From: Myxococcales bacterium
GTDB taxonomy: Bacteria; Myxococcota_A; Polyangia; Polyangiales; Houyiibacteriaceae
Length of the DNA: 64,000 nucleotides
Direction: 5' to 3'
Assembly (NCBI GenBank): GCA_029863605.1
Contig: JAOTVB010000001.1
Location: forward strand, 224,187 to 288,186
In this document: one piece after another, positions 25,995-34,538 of the stretch
Layout of the letters: each line of letters opens with the position of its first letter
Numbering within the stretch: position 1 is the first letter of the stretch
Translations under genes and position numbers: made by a program
The notes under the pieces: generated by a model
Databases searched by the model: none
Seen by the model: the letters and a program-made list of their open reading frames with translations, nothing else
What the model was told of the DNA's origin: nothing

Positions 25995-26777
25995 TCAAAG
26001 CACCTGGGTCAAGCGCGTACGGGTAAAGTCGCTATCTTTGAGGCCGCTCTTGAACTTGAAGTTGCTCCAGATGAGCTCGGTGCTCTTTCCGTTTTGATGA
26101 TTCACCATGACCATTTTGTGCGCGCGCCAATACTTACCTAGAAATTTCTCGTACTCGGTAGGCGTGAACGTCTTGAGTAGCTGCCCTTTGCGGTCGTAGT
26201 AATCGATCTTTCGGGCGCGGTATTCGTCTTTGTCGATCCACACCTGTTGTCTGGTGTAGCCCGAGTCCTTGTCGACCGGATAGCGCTCGATGAGGAAGCA
26301 AGCGACGCCTTCGACCTCGTCGTCCTTGATGTACTTGTATTTGTACTTTTCGACCTCTTGCGATGAAAGGTCTTCGTACGCGAACTCCGAGCCCATGAAC
26401 GGGCCTGACTTGTTGTTCGAGGCGATGCGTTTGACCCGCCGAAGGGCGGGAAGGTAGAGCCATTGATCATCCGGCTTCACCCCGTGTGAGTAGGTCAAGA
26501 GGGCCGTTCCACGAACGTCGCGCGGGCTGTGGAATACGGTCAGCGATTTGTCGCCGTCACCTTTGACCTCGAGGGTTCGGATCTCGATCTCCCGCTTGCT
26601 CTCCTGCCCCCTTTTATTGCGGAGAGTCATGATCATGTCGGCTGTGGTGTCGCCGAACCCAGTGTCGCGGCGGTCCGCCTCCTTGGCGATCTCCAACCCT
26701 TTGTCTTCGGCGGGGCCGGCCACGGCGAGGGCGGGGGCGAGCATCACAACCAGCACTAATGCAACGAAACGATTCAT
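25995..26777 (-). CDS. LolA-like outer membrane lipoprotein-sorting protein
   Basis: A 260-residue periplasmic protein. The ATG at 26777 has AAGGAG 8 bases upstream, followed by a signal peptide (MNRFVALVLVVMLAPALAVAG). The body matches LolA-like sorting proteins associated with RND exporters: MTLRNKRGQ, FHSPRDVRGTALLTYSHG, DDQWLYLPALRRVKRI, GSEFAYEDLSSQEVEKYKYKY and WIDKDEYRARKIDYYDRKG. Such proteins have an open hydrophobic beta-cup that carries lipids. This is a paralogue type distinct from the housekeeping LolA at 59904. It sits between RND and barrel genes with a 4-base overlap frame on the RND side. Confidence 0.88.
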   Translation of the reverse strand: MNRFVALVLVVMLAPALAVAGPAEDKGLEIAKEADRRDTGFGDTTADMIMTLRNKRGQESKREIEIRTLEVKGDGDKSLTVFHSPRDVRGTALLTYSHGVKPDDQWLYLPALRRVKRIASNNKSGPFMGSEFAYEDLSSQEVEKYKYKYIKDDEVEGVACFLIERYPVDKDSGYTRQQVWIDKDEYRARKIDYYDRKGQLLKTFTPTEYEKFLGKYWRAHKMVMVNHQNGKSTELIWSNFKFKSGLKDSDFTRTRLTQVL

Positions 26778-26794
26778 GGGTTGTCTCCTTATCG

Positions 26795-29164
26795 TCATTG
26801 GGCGGGTGCCTCGGCAGGCGAGGACAGTTGTGACTCGGACGGTAAACGTGGAGCCTTGTCGATTTCCATCAACAACGGCGGAAGGAATAGGAGGTCTGCG
26901 CCGAGCGCAACAAAGAGCACGATGGCCGTTAGGAGCCCCATGCCGGCGTTGAGACCGAATGGTGAAAGCGTGAGCACGAGGAAGCCGGCCACCAAAATGA
27001 ACGAAGTCACGATCAGGGCGGAACCAACGGTGGAGAATGCATAGCGAACGGCTCCCTGTGTATCCATGCCTCCCTCACGCCGCGCGCGGAGGTACTTGCT
27101 CAAGAAGTGGACGCTGTCATCGACGATGATGCCAAGCGCCATGGTGGTCACGATCGCGTTCCCGACGTCGATTCTACCGGCCGTCATTCCCCAGATACCA
27201 AAGGCCATCATGGCGGGCGCGAGGTTTGGCAAGAGGCTGATCGCACCAAACTTCACGCTGCGGAAAGCGATTCCGAGAATGACGGCGATCAGGGCAAGAG
27301 CAATGAATGCCCCGAGCAGCGAGCTCTTGATGTTGCGCTCGGAGATGTGAGAAAACATGAGATTGGTCGACGCGGGGACGGTCCACATGTGCTCGGGTGT
27401 GTTGGCGCGGAGCCAGGCCTCGGACTGCGCCTGAAGCTCGCGCATGCGAACCGCTGTCACGTTGTCGCAGGTGACGATCATTCGCGTAGACGATTTATCG
27501 ACGTTGATCGTGTCGTTGAGGTCGAGCCCGTATGGGAGAGACATCTCGTACAACAACAGGTACTGCGCGGCGAGCTCACGTTCCTTGGGAAGGGCGTACC
27601 ACTCGGGGTCGTCCGCGTGCATGTTCTTGTTCAAACGCTTGAACGTGTCGGTGAGCGTGAAGACATGGTGCACATCGGGCTGCTCTCTGAGCCATACGGC
27701 GAATGCGTCGACGTCCTCGAGAAAGCTCGGGTTTGAAATGCCACCTTCCTCACCGGAGTCGAGCGAGAACTCCATGGTGTAAATTCCAGAGAGATTCTCG
27801 CTGGCAAAGTCCGTGTCCGTGCGAAAGGCAAAGCTTTCATCGAAGTACTTGACGAACTCGTCGTTGAGCTCGTTGCGGGCGACCATCGCGCTCAGAAAAA
27901 CGATCGCGATCGCGCCGAACCACAAGAGACCTTTTCGTCTGTAGATGACGAACTCGCCGAGGCTGACGACTGCATTGGAGCGCTCGCTTACCGACTTCTT
28001 CCCGGCGCGAATGGGGAAAATCGCGACCAACGGAGGCAACACGACGAGCGTGTAGATGAAGGCCGCGGTCACACCGATGGTCGAAATGTTCCCGAGATCA
28101 TTGAACGGTCGAACATCGCTCAGATTGAGCGCCAAGAGGCCGATCGCGGTGGTGAGGCTCGTGAGAAACACCGGGCCCAAATTGATGCGAAGGCTCTCCG
28201 TCATCGCTTCCTTTTTGGACAGGCCTCTGTGCATCGATTGAAAGAGCGTGACTAGGAGGTGAATGCTGTCGGCGACCGCAAGAGTCATGATGACGGTCGG
28301 TGCAGACGAGCTCGGCGGGGTAATTGGGATACCGAGCCAGCCGGCGATCCCCATCGCGCTGGACGCCGAAAGCACGATGATCACCAATGTGATCAGCATT
28401 CCCCAAAACGATCTCAGGAACAGCACCGCTGTCACCAAGAGAACCACGTACATGAGCGGTACCAGTCTCGAGAGATCTTGAACGGAGGCTTCGAAGAACG
28501 AGTTCGAGAGCATCACGCTGCCCGTCAGGTGGAGCACGTGACCCGGATACTTGTTCTCGATGTCTGCTGTGAGCTCGCGGACGGCCACCGCAGCCTCCGT
28601 TGCTTCGTCGGAGCGCTTTCGGGGAAGAGTGTGTCGGACGTAGACGGCGCTGACGTGGGCTTCGTCCGAGACAAGGCGGCGTTTCAGAAGCGGCTCTGCG
28701 AGCGCGATCGCACGTAACTCATCGAGCTCGTTGGGCTCGTAGTCTCGCTCGAGGTCGACCAGGTCGTCGACGATCAGGTCGTCCTCCTCGGCGTGCGAGT
28801 ATTGGAAATTGGTGATCGAGTCGACCCGCGTTGCAAACGGGAGCTGCCATGCGCGCTCGGTGATCTCACCGATGGTGGCGAGCGTGTCTGGTTCGAACAC
28901 TCTGCCCGATTCGGGCGCGACGACGATCAGGGTGTTGTCGTTCTTGGTGTAGATCTCCTGCAGGTCTTCGAAGGCTCGCAGTTGGGGATTGTCCTCGCGG
29001 AAGAAGTATTGATAGTCGTTTTTGAACTCGATGAATCGCCCCCCGCTTGCCGCGAGCGCCGCGATGCCGAGCGTGCCGACGAGAACTAGCCATCTCCACT
29101 TGAAGAGAAAGTCTACGTAAGCGCTGACACGGCGGCCGTTGCTCGGCGTAGTCGGCTCGGTCAT
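26795..29164 (-). CDS. RND family (MMPL/HpnN-like) lipid exporter
   Basis: A 789-residue inner-membrane transporter. The layout is TM1 (WLVLVGTLGIAALAAS, about 25-40), a periplasmic domain, a block of five TM segments (about 235-400, sterol-sensing-domain-like, with TLAVADSIHLLVTLF), a second periplasmic domain, and a second block of five (about 630-775, with MALGIIVDDSVHFLSKYLRARR, whose Asp pair suits proton relay). Length and topology match single-chain HpnN/MMPL-type RND proteins that move hydrophobic lipids across the inner membrane. It is the first gene of a unit with the LolA-like protein and barrel. Cargo unknown; hopanoid, sterol or other apolar lipids are typical. Confidence 0.92.
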   Translation of the reverse strand: MTEPTTPSNGRRVSAYVDFLFKWRWLVLVGTLGIAALAASGGRFIEFKNDYQYFFREDNPQLRAFEDLQEIYTKNDNTLIVVAPESGRVFEPDTLATIGEITERAWQLPFATRVDSITNFQYSHAEEDDLIVDDLVDLERDYEPNELDELRAIALAEPLLKRRLVSDEAHVSAVYVRHTLPRKRSDEATEAAVAVRELTADIENKYPGHVLHLTGSVMLSNSFFEASVQDLSRLVPLMYVVLLVTAVLFLRSFWGMLITLVIIVLSASSAMGIAGWLGIPITPPSSSAPTVIMTLAVADSIHLLVTLFQSMHRGLSKKEAMTESLRINLGPVFLTSLTTAIGLLALNLSDVRPFNDLGNISTIGVTAAFIYTLVVLPPLVAIFPIRAGKKSVSERSNAVVSLGEFVIYRRKGLLWFGAIAIVFLSAMVARNELNDEFVKYFDESFAFRTDTDFASENLSGIYTMEFSLDSGEEGGISNPSFLEDVDAFAVWLREQPDVHHVFTLTDTFKRLNKNMHADDPEWYALPKERELAAQYLLLYEMSLPYGLDLNDTINVDKSSTRMIVTCDNVTAVRMRELQAQSEAWLRANTPEHMWTVPASTNLMFSHISERNIKSSLLGAFIALALIAVILGIAFRSVKFGAISLLPNLAPAMMAFGIWGMTAGRIDVGNAIVTTMALGIIVDDSVHFLSKYLRARREGGMDTQGAVRYAFSTVGSALIVTSFILVAGFLVLTLSPFGLNAGMGLLTAIVLFVALGADLLFLPPLLMEIDKAPRLPSESQLSSPAEAPAQ

Positions 29165-29206
29165 GACGATCTCTTGCGTTGGGGTTGGTGCCGCATGGCT
29201 TTCGAA

Positions 29207-30265
29207 TCAGCTCGCGTCGGCGTAGTGGACATGGGGCTCCGTGAAGCTCGCTTTGATGCTTCGCACGCGCGCGAGGATGTCGCGGGCAAAGTCGATGTCG
29301 GTGTCCTCTTCGAAGCCGAGCTCGACGGTGTCCGATACGCCGCCAAAGCGCGCCTCGATCGCTTTTGGAAGTCGATCATAGGTGGCGTAGACGCCAAATT
29401 CGTCGAGCACTTCGTCCGGGACTTCCGCCGCCATCTGTTTCCACTGACCGGTCTTGGACATGTGGTGGAGCTTGGCGGCGAGGTCGTTCCAGCCATGGAG
29501 CGCCATGACAGGCTCGTAAGTGCGTGTCGATCCGTAGAAAGCGACACGATAGCGTACCCATTCACGATTCCTGGCGACCGTTTCTTCGTCGGGGCCCGTC
29601 ATGATGAACCCACCGCCGCAGATGTCGATCTCATTTCGGGAACGTCCGCTCGACTCGAGGCCACGGTCGATCGCTGGCATGACCACTTCCTGTAGGTACC
29701 TCTTGGTGCAAAAGCCGTGCAGCCGTAGCCCGTCGGCGATGCTGGCTGCTGACTCGATCATCTTTGGCCGAACCGCCGCAAGATAAACCGGCGTCATCGG
29801 AAGGTTGGACTTCGGGGGCGTGAACTCGGGGGTCATCAGGGTGAGCTGGTAGTGCTCGCCACGATAGTCGAGCTTCTCACCGAGCTCCCAGCACCGCCAA
29901 ACCGCGCGGAGGGCTTTGACGTATTCGACCATGCGGCTGCGCGGAGCCTTCCACGGTGTGCTGAATCGACGCTCGTTGTGGCCTTTGACCTGCGTGCCCA
30001 AGCCCACCGCGAACCGGCCGCCCGAGTTGACCTGGATTGCCCAAGACTGACTCGCGACGACCATTGGGCTCCGCGGAAACGCCAACGCGATCGCAGTACG
30101 CGCCTGGATGTGCTCGGTGGCGTTGCAGGCGATGGCCGCATGAATGAACGGATCGCCCGTGATCTCGGGGATGGCGAAGCCATCAAAGCCGATCGCCTCG
30201 GCGCGCTGTGCCTGCGCTGCCAGCTTCTTCCAGTGGGTCTCTCCACAAAAGGTATCGATTCTCAT
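29207..30265 (-). CDS. F420-dependent-type LLM class oxidoreductase
   Basis: A 352-residue TIM-barrel flavin/F420 enzyme of the luciferase-like monooxygenase class. Recognisable segments are AEAIGFDGFAIPEI, ARTAIALAFPRSPMV, GGRFAVGLGTQVKGHNERRF (cofactor-binding loop), PVYLAAVRPKMIESA and ADGLRLHGF. The pattern is close to the actinobacterial F420-dependent subfamily (TIGR03617-like from memory). It probably oxidises or reduces a lipid or secondary alcohol using F420. It is 22 bases downstream of an acyl-CoA dehydrogenase, likely the same transcript, consistent with degradation or modification of an acyl or steroid-like substrate. Whether this organism makes F420 cannot be seen in the window. 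Confidence 0.88.
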   Translation of the reverse strand: MRIDTFCGETHWKKLAAQAQRAEAIGFDGFAIPEITGDPFIHAAIACNATEHIQARTAIALAFPRSPMVVASQSWAIQVNSGGRFAVGLGTQVKGHNERRFSTPWKAPRSRMVEYVKALRAVWRCWELGEKLDYRGEHYQLTLMTPEFTPPKSNLPMTPVYLAAVRPKMIESAASIADGLRLHGFCTKRYLQEVVMPAIDRGLESSGRSRNEIDICGGGFIMTGPDEETVARNREWVRYRVAFYGSTRTYEPVMALHGWNDLAAKLHHMSKTGQWKQMAAEVPDEVLDEFGVYATYDRLPKAIEARFGGVSDTVELGFEEDTDIDFARDILARVRSIKASFTEPHVHYADAS

Positions 30266-30287
30266 TCGTACTCCCGTTTGAACTGTT

Positions 30288-31439
30288 TTAGTACGACTTG
30301 GGCAACCCGAGCGAGTGTTGCGCCACGAAGTTCAGGATCATCTCACGGCTCACCGGCGCGATCCGCAGCGTCCGGGCCATTCCCCACAACAACGCGATCC
30401 CATATTCCTCGGACATGCCGTTGCCACCATGGACTTGGATGGCGTTGTCGATCGCAGCCAAGCAAGCTTCGGCCGCGGCGTACTTGGCCATGTTGGCGGC
30501 TTCGCCAGCATCTTGACCTTGGTCGAACAACCACGCCGCCTTCATCGTCATCAAGCGAGCAAGCTCGACTTCAATCTTGGCCTGCGCCATCGGGTGCGCG
30601 ATCCCTTGGTGGGTTGCGATCGGTTTGCCCCACACCGCGCGTTCCTTGGCGTATCGGGCTGCGGCCTCGATCGCGTACCGTGCAGAGCCGTTGGCAAGCG
30701 CGGCTCCAAGAATCCGTTCGGGGTTGAGGCCGACGAAGATCTGCGAGAGGCCTTGGCCTTCGTTCCCGAGTAACCGGTCACCGCCTACCCGTACTTTGTC
30801 GAAGAAGAGGGTGAACTGCCGGTCGGGCCCAGGGAGCTGCATCGGGATGAGTGCCTTGTCGAGCCCGGGTGCCTTGCCGTCGACGATGAAGAGCGACAAA
30901 CGCGCACGTCCGCCTTTGGCGCCTCCGGTTCGCGCGACGACCAGGATTGCGTCTGCATCGTCGGCGCCGGAAATGTAATACTTCGTTCCCGAAATCAACC
31001 AGTCGTTGCCGTCCCGACTCCCTTCAGTCGCGATGCGATGCGAGTTCGAGCCGGCGTCGGGCTCGGTGATCGCGAACGCCATCGTCATTTCGCCCGACGC
31101 GAGCTTGGGTAGCCAGTGCTCCTTTTGTGTATCGGTTCCGAAGCGCGCGATCACCGTGGCGCAGATCGCCGGCGAGACCAGCAGCAGAAGCAGGGGGCAA
31201 CCCGCCGCCGCCAGCTCTTCACCCACGATCTGAAGCTCGTAAATGCCGAGCCCGCCCCCGCCATACTCTTCCGGCGTATTGACCCCGATGAAACCGTGCC
31301 GCGCGACCTCGTCCCAGAGCTCTTTTGGAGGCTCACCCGCCCTGCATTTGTCGGCGTAGTACTTCTGCCCGTACTTCCGTCCGATTTCGCTCACCTGCTT
31401 GCGGAGCATCTGCTGTTCTTCGGTTTCCACGTAAGACAT
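30288..31439 (-). CDS. Acyl-CoA dehydrogenase
   Basis: A 383-residue flavin acyl-CoA dehydrogenase of normal length. Landmarks are FAITEPDAGSNSHR (FAD/substrate motif, about 120), ISGTKYYISGADDADAILV, the middle beta-domain, and the C-terminal GGNGMSEEYGIALLWGMARTLRI with the FAD-pyrophosphate loop. It catalyses alpha,beta-desaturation of an acyl-CoA, passing electrons to ETF. The ATG at 31439 (MSYVETEEQQ) is chosen because it matches the family N-terminus; the frame stays open 350 bases further without protein-like content. It is upstream of and probably co-transcribed with the LLM gene. Confidence 0.93.
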   Translation of the reverse strand: MSYVETEEQQMLRKQVSEIGRKYGQKYYADKCRAGEPPKELWDEVARHGFIGVNTPEEYGGGGLGIYELQIVGEELAAAGCPLLLLLVSPAICATVIARFGTDTQKEHWLPKLASGEMTMAFAITEPDAGSNSHRIATEGSRDGNDWLISGTKYYISGADDADAILVVARTGGAKGGRARLSLFIVDGKAPGLDKALIPMQLPGPDRQFTLFFDKVRVGGDRLLGNEGQGLSQIFVGLNPERILGAALANGSARYAIEAAARYAKERAVWGKPIATHQGIAHPMAQAKIEVELARLMTMKAAWLFDQGQDAGEAANMAKYAAAEACLAAIDNAIQVHGGNGMSEEYGIALLWGMARTLRIAPVSREMILNFVAQHSLGLPKSY

Positions 31440-31776
31440 ACCGGTTTCGTACCACGTAGGACCCGTTGACGGAACGCTAGAGTCCAATCTTGGGCGTCCG
31501 CGAACCTGGACATTTCCGCTTCCTTTACCTTCGCTCGCTGAAGTGGGATCATCCTCGCAAGCCATCCGTGTTGGCCCGCGAAAGGGGGTAGACATCCGGT
31601 ACGTGCTTTTTCTTCTCGTTCTCGCGCTCGTCGGGTTGAGCACCGATCTGGGCACGGGCGAGCGTGCTGACGATACGCAGCTCCAGCCTGTGATTTTCGC
31701 AGCGGCGTTTGGGTCGCACTGAGCCGCGAGGGCGCCTTTTTCGGACCGGCATTCCTGCTGACGTACTCTCGTCCGG
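31440..31776. other. 337-base divergent intergenic region
   Basis: Between the leftward acyl-CoA dehydrogenase and the rightward PLD-like gene. It probably holds both promoters, none clear enough to mark. A short plus-strand frame ending in TGA near 31723 encodes a hydrophobic stretch (YVLFLLVLALVGLS) resembling a signal peptide followed by about 30 residues, but its GTG start lacks a well-placed ribosome site, so I do not call it a gene. Confidence 0.4.
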
Positions 31777-32358
31777 ATGCAGGACCTCACCGACCGGCAT
31801 GTTCCGCTGCGCGTCGTCGCCGATCGCGAGCACTACGATCAGGTGATGAGCGCAGTGCTCGAGGCGCGGCAGAGCGTGTGGATCGCGACGGCGAATCTGA
31901 AAGACGTGATGGTCGAAGACCCGCGCGCGATCCCTGGGCGCCGTCGCGGGCGTCGCGGCAACTACCGAAGCGTCTTGGACATGCTTGCAGAGCTCGCGTC
32001 GCGAGGGGTCGAGCTTCGGCTGTTGCACGCAGCGCCTCCGTCGCGAGCATTTCGTCGAAGCTTCGATGCCCGATCCGAGCTCGTCGAAGGCGGCCTCGAA
32101 ATGCGCAAGTGTCCGCGCGTGCATCTGAAGACCGTCGTAGTCGACGCTCGTCTCCTCTATTTAGGAAGCGCCAATTGGACGGGTGCAGGCTTAGGGGCAA
32201 AAGGCGACGGCCGCCGAAACTTCGAAATGGGCATCCTCACGTCGGACGAGCAGACGGTCGATCAGGTGCAAGATCGCTACGACCGCATCTGGCGCGGTGC
32301 TGAGTGCAGAGACTGTCGCCTCCGCGACGAATGCGAGATGCCCCTCGACCAGATGTGA
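31777..32358 (+). CDS. Single-domain phospholipase D-like protein with C-terminal Cys cluster
   Basis: A 193-residue PLD-superfamily protein. One HKD motif is visible: HLKTVVVDARLLYLGSANWTGAG (H-x-K-x4-D with downstream GSANWT), at about 118-140. N-terminal ARQSVWIATANLKD is the usual first strand of a PLDc half. Single-HKD proteins dimerise to form the active site (Nuc-type nucleases) and cleave nucleic acid or phospholipid. The tail has CRDCRLRDEC (C-x2-C-x4-C), unusual for Nuc-type enzymes and possibly metal-binding. No signal peptide. No operon partner is evident. Nuclease is somewhat likelier than lipase given the size. Confidence 0.83.
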   Translation: MQDLTDRHVPLRVVADREHYDQVMSAVLEARQSVWIATANLKDVMVEDPRAIPGRRRGRRGNYRSVLDMLAELASRGVELRLLHAAPPSRAFRRSFDARSELVEGGLEMRKCPRVHLKTVVVDARLLYLGSANWTGAGLGAKGDGRRNFEMGILTSDEQTVDQVQDRYDRIWRGAECRDCRLRDECEMPLDQM

Positions 32359-32423
32359 GCGCTCCTCGTTTTCGGGCTCAACTCCCGAACACGGTGTAGA
32401 GTTCGCCTCATGCGGGTGAAACG

Positions 32424-33368
32424 GTGAAGACGCGCATCGTCGTCTACTCGCTTGTGGCGCTGATCGCAGCGTTGGGATGGACGTTCGTGAAGCGTCCCCT
32501 CGCTGTGCCGGATACTCCTGGTGTTCCGCTACCGCCTTTACCCAACGTGCAAGGGGTCTCCGTGTCGGTGGTCTCGACCGCCGAGATCGCGAGCCTCGAA
32601 GCGTTCAGCGTCCGGGGCGGGTCGTTCATGAATGGGTTTACCAGCGCGATCGCTGCGTTTCTGGTCGAGCACCCGCGCGGGAAGGTGCTCATCGACGCAG
32701 GCGCCGCCAGAGAGATCGACGCACACATGAAGACAATCCCGTTCTTGATGCGGGCCGTGTCGAGTCTCACAGTGCACCAGCCTATCGTCGATGCGTTGAA
32801 GGCGGGTGGGCTCGACCCACGTCGTCTCTCGGCGGTGTGGTTGACCCACAGTCATTGGGATCATATCAGCGGTCTTGCAGACCTGGGCGACGAAGTCCCC
32901 GTGTGGCTCACCGACGAAGAGATCGAGTACGCGTGGCGCGACGAAGGCGGCGGGCGTCTCTTCCGCGAGCTCCAAGCGCAGGCCAAGCCGCGGCTCCGGG
33001 AGCACCGATTCACCGATGGCGCGTATGGTCCCTTTCCGTGGAGCAAGGACTACTTCGGAGACGGCAGCGTCGTGTTGGTCCCGTTGGAAGGACACACTCC
33101 CGGCTCTTTGGGCATTCTGGTCAATCTCGCGTCGGGCAAGCGCTATCTCTTCATCGGGGACACCGCCTGGGCCCGAGAAGGGGTCGAGTGGCCGGCCGAA
33201 AAACCCTTAGTCACCCGCAACATGGTCGACGACGATGCGGCGATGGTGCGTGACCAACTCGTCTTTCTCCACAAGCTTCAGACGACGAATCCCGAGCTCG
33301 TGATCGTTCCCGCCCACGACGCACGCGTGCATGCACAAATGGCCCAGTTTCCCAATCGGGAGAAGTAA
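32424..33368 (+). CDS. Membrane-anchored MBL-fold hydrolase
   Basis: A 314-residue metallo-beta-lactamase-fold hydrolase with an N-terminal signal anchor (about 5-22). The metal motif THSHWDHISG is at about 140 (H-x-H-x-D-H), with GHTPGSLG at about 226 and GDTAW at about 249 plus a late AHDARVH. This arrangement fits AHL-lactonase/quorum-quenching-like and related esterases, which cleave lactones or esters with two Zn. GTG at 32424 is used, as an earlier ATG at 32410 is closed by a stop. Exported location and substrate remain inference. Confidence 0.87.
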   Translation: MKTRIVVYSLVALIAALGWTFVKRPLAVPDTPGVPLPPLPNVQGVSVSVVSTAEIASLEAFSVRGGSFMNGFTSAIAAFLVEHPRGKVLIDAGAAREIDAHMKTIPFLMRAVSSLTVHQPIVDALKAGGLDPRRLSAVWLTHSHWDHISGLADLGDEVPVWLTDEEIEYAWRDEGGGRLFRELQAQAKPRLREHRFTDGAYGPFPWSKDYFGDGSVVLVPLEGHTPGSLGILVNLASGKRYLFIGDTAWAREGVEWPAEKPLVTRNMVDDDAAMVRDQLVFLHKLQTTNPELVIVPAHDARVHAQMAQFPNREK

Positions 33369-33384
33369 GCTCACGGCAACGAAC

Positions 33385-34335
33385 TCAGCTCAGCTCCGAC
33401 GCGCACGCCACGTAATCGTCGATGCGCTTCCACCATTCGAACAACCATTGCCGCCTCTCTTCACCCTTGGGAATCTCGGCAGCGGGCACTCGCCAGATCT
33501 GAATCTGCACTTTCTTGCCGACGACTTCGCCGCTCATGAGGTCGGGGATTTCAGCGAGGCCTTCGAGGCCACGGTGAGCTACGAAGAGGACATCGGCGTC
33601 GGGAGCGGCATCCATGAGTGTGAGGGCGCCCCCTGGCTTGGGGGGAAGGCAGTGCTTGAACGACTTGGCGATCGGGACGAGATCGGGGTGCGTGCGGGCC
33701 AGCCTTTCGATGGCGATCGCCTTTTTTCGCTCGGTAAAGCGGGTGCCTTCGGGGTAGAGTAGGACGCCTTCGTCGCCAAGGTCCTCGGCGAGCTTTCGAA
33801 CTCCGGCCAGCTCCTCTTGCGGGTCGCCGCCGCGGTCGATGAAGTAGTTGGGCCACACGTGGCCGGCAACGTCGATGCAAGGATCGACCAAGAGCTCTCG
33901 CTTGAAGACGTAGCGAAGTCGCAAGCCCTTGGCGTCGGAGAGAAACACCAACGGCAATGCGGTGTCGATGATGCTCGCATGTCGAATGAACACCAGAACG
34001 TGCCCGGGCAGCGCCAACTCTTGACCTTTGACTTCCACCGACAGGGACAGCATTCGGGCGATCGCCGAGAAAAGCGCTGTGCCCCACCAGCAATAGAGTG
34101 GGAAAAAGAGGTCCTGCCTCTTGGGGATATTCCCCAGCGTCACGAGGTAGATCGCCGCCGCGGCAGCGAGGCCCATGAGCTCAATCGTCAGGTACGACCA
34201 AAGAAACAGCGACAACCGGAGCAAGATGAATGAGCGCCTCCGAAACAGACCCGCTATCGTCATGACCGGGAGCCATACCGGAACGAGCAAAGTCACCAGC
34301 ACCCAGGCGATGAAATACGTGGTGACGGTCATCAT
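33385..34335 (-). CDS. PlsC-type lysophospholipid/acyl acyltransferase
   Basis: A 316-residue membrane acyltransferase. Two or three N-terminal TM segments (about 1-85) precede the acyltransferase core: motif I IRHASIIDT (H-x4-D), a motif II region FIDRGG, motif III LLYPEGTRFT and motif IV-like VPIAKSF. The layout resembles AGPAT4/LCLAT-like long-chain acyltransferases rather than the short housekeeping PlsC. The family transfers acyl-CoA/ACP to lysophosphatidic acid or related glycerolipids. ATG at 34335 begins at the first TM; ATG at 34461 would add an Arg-rich unconserved leader. Divergent from the thiolase gene. Confidence 0.85.
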   Translation of the reverse strand: MMTVTTYFIAWVLVTLLVPVWLPVMTIAGLFRRRSFILLRLSLFLWSYLTIELMGLAAAAAIYLVTLGNIPKRQDLFFPLYCWWGTALFSAIARMLSLSVEVKGQELALPGHVLVFIRHASIIDTALPLVFLSDAKGLRLRYVFKRELLVDPCIDVAGHVWPNYFIDRGGDPQEELAGVRKLAEDLGDEGVLLYPEGTRFTERKKAIAIERLARTHPDLVPIAKSFKHCLPPKPGGALTLMDAAPDADVLFVAHRGLEGLAEIPDLMSGEVVGKKVQIQIWRVPAAEIPKGEERRQWLFEWWKRIDDYVACASELS

Positions 34336-34538
34336 CCTTCGGAGCGTCGAAGTGGTCGAGACCGAATGCGAGAAGGCGATCGCTTGCACGAGGCGTGAGC
34401 GCCTACGAAGGTCAGTGGGTCGCACCGCATCGCGTTGGCGCCTGGTCTCCGCCGTGGTCATGGGACGAACCTACACCGAAGCGGTGCGCCTTGCGACTGC
34501 CCGCCGAGCAACCTAGGGATCGGCCCTGGAGGTGACCC

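Noticed and set aside
31440-31790. N-terminal extension of the acyl-CoA dehydrogenase to GTG/ATG starts beyond 31439
   Set aside because: The extension has no family similarity and would overlap the divergent PLD gene; MSYVETEEQQ is the normal family start.
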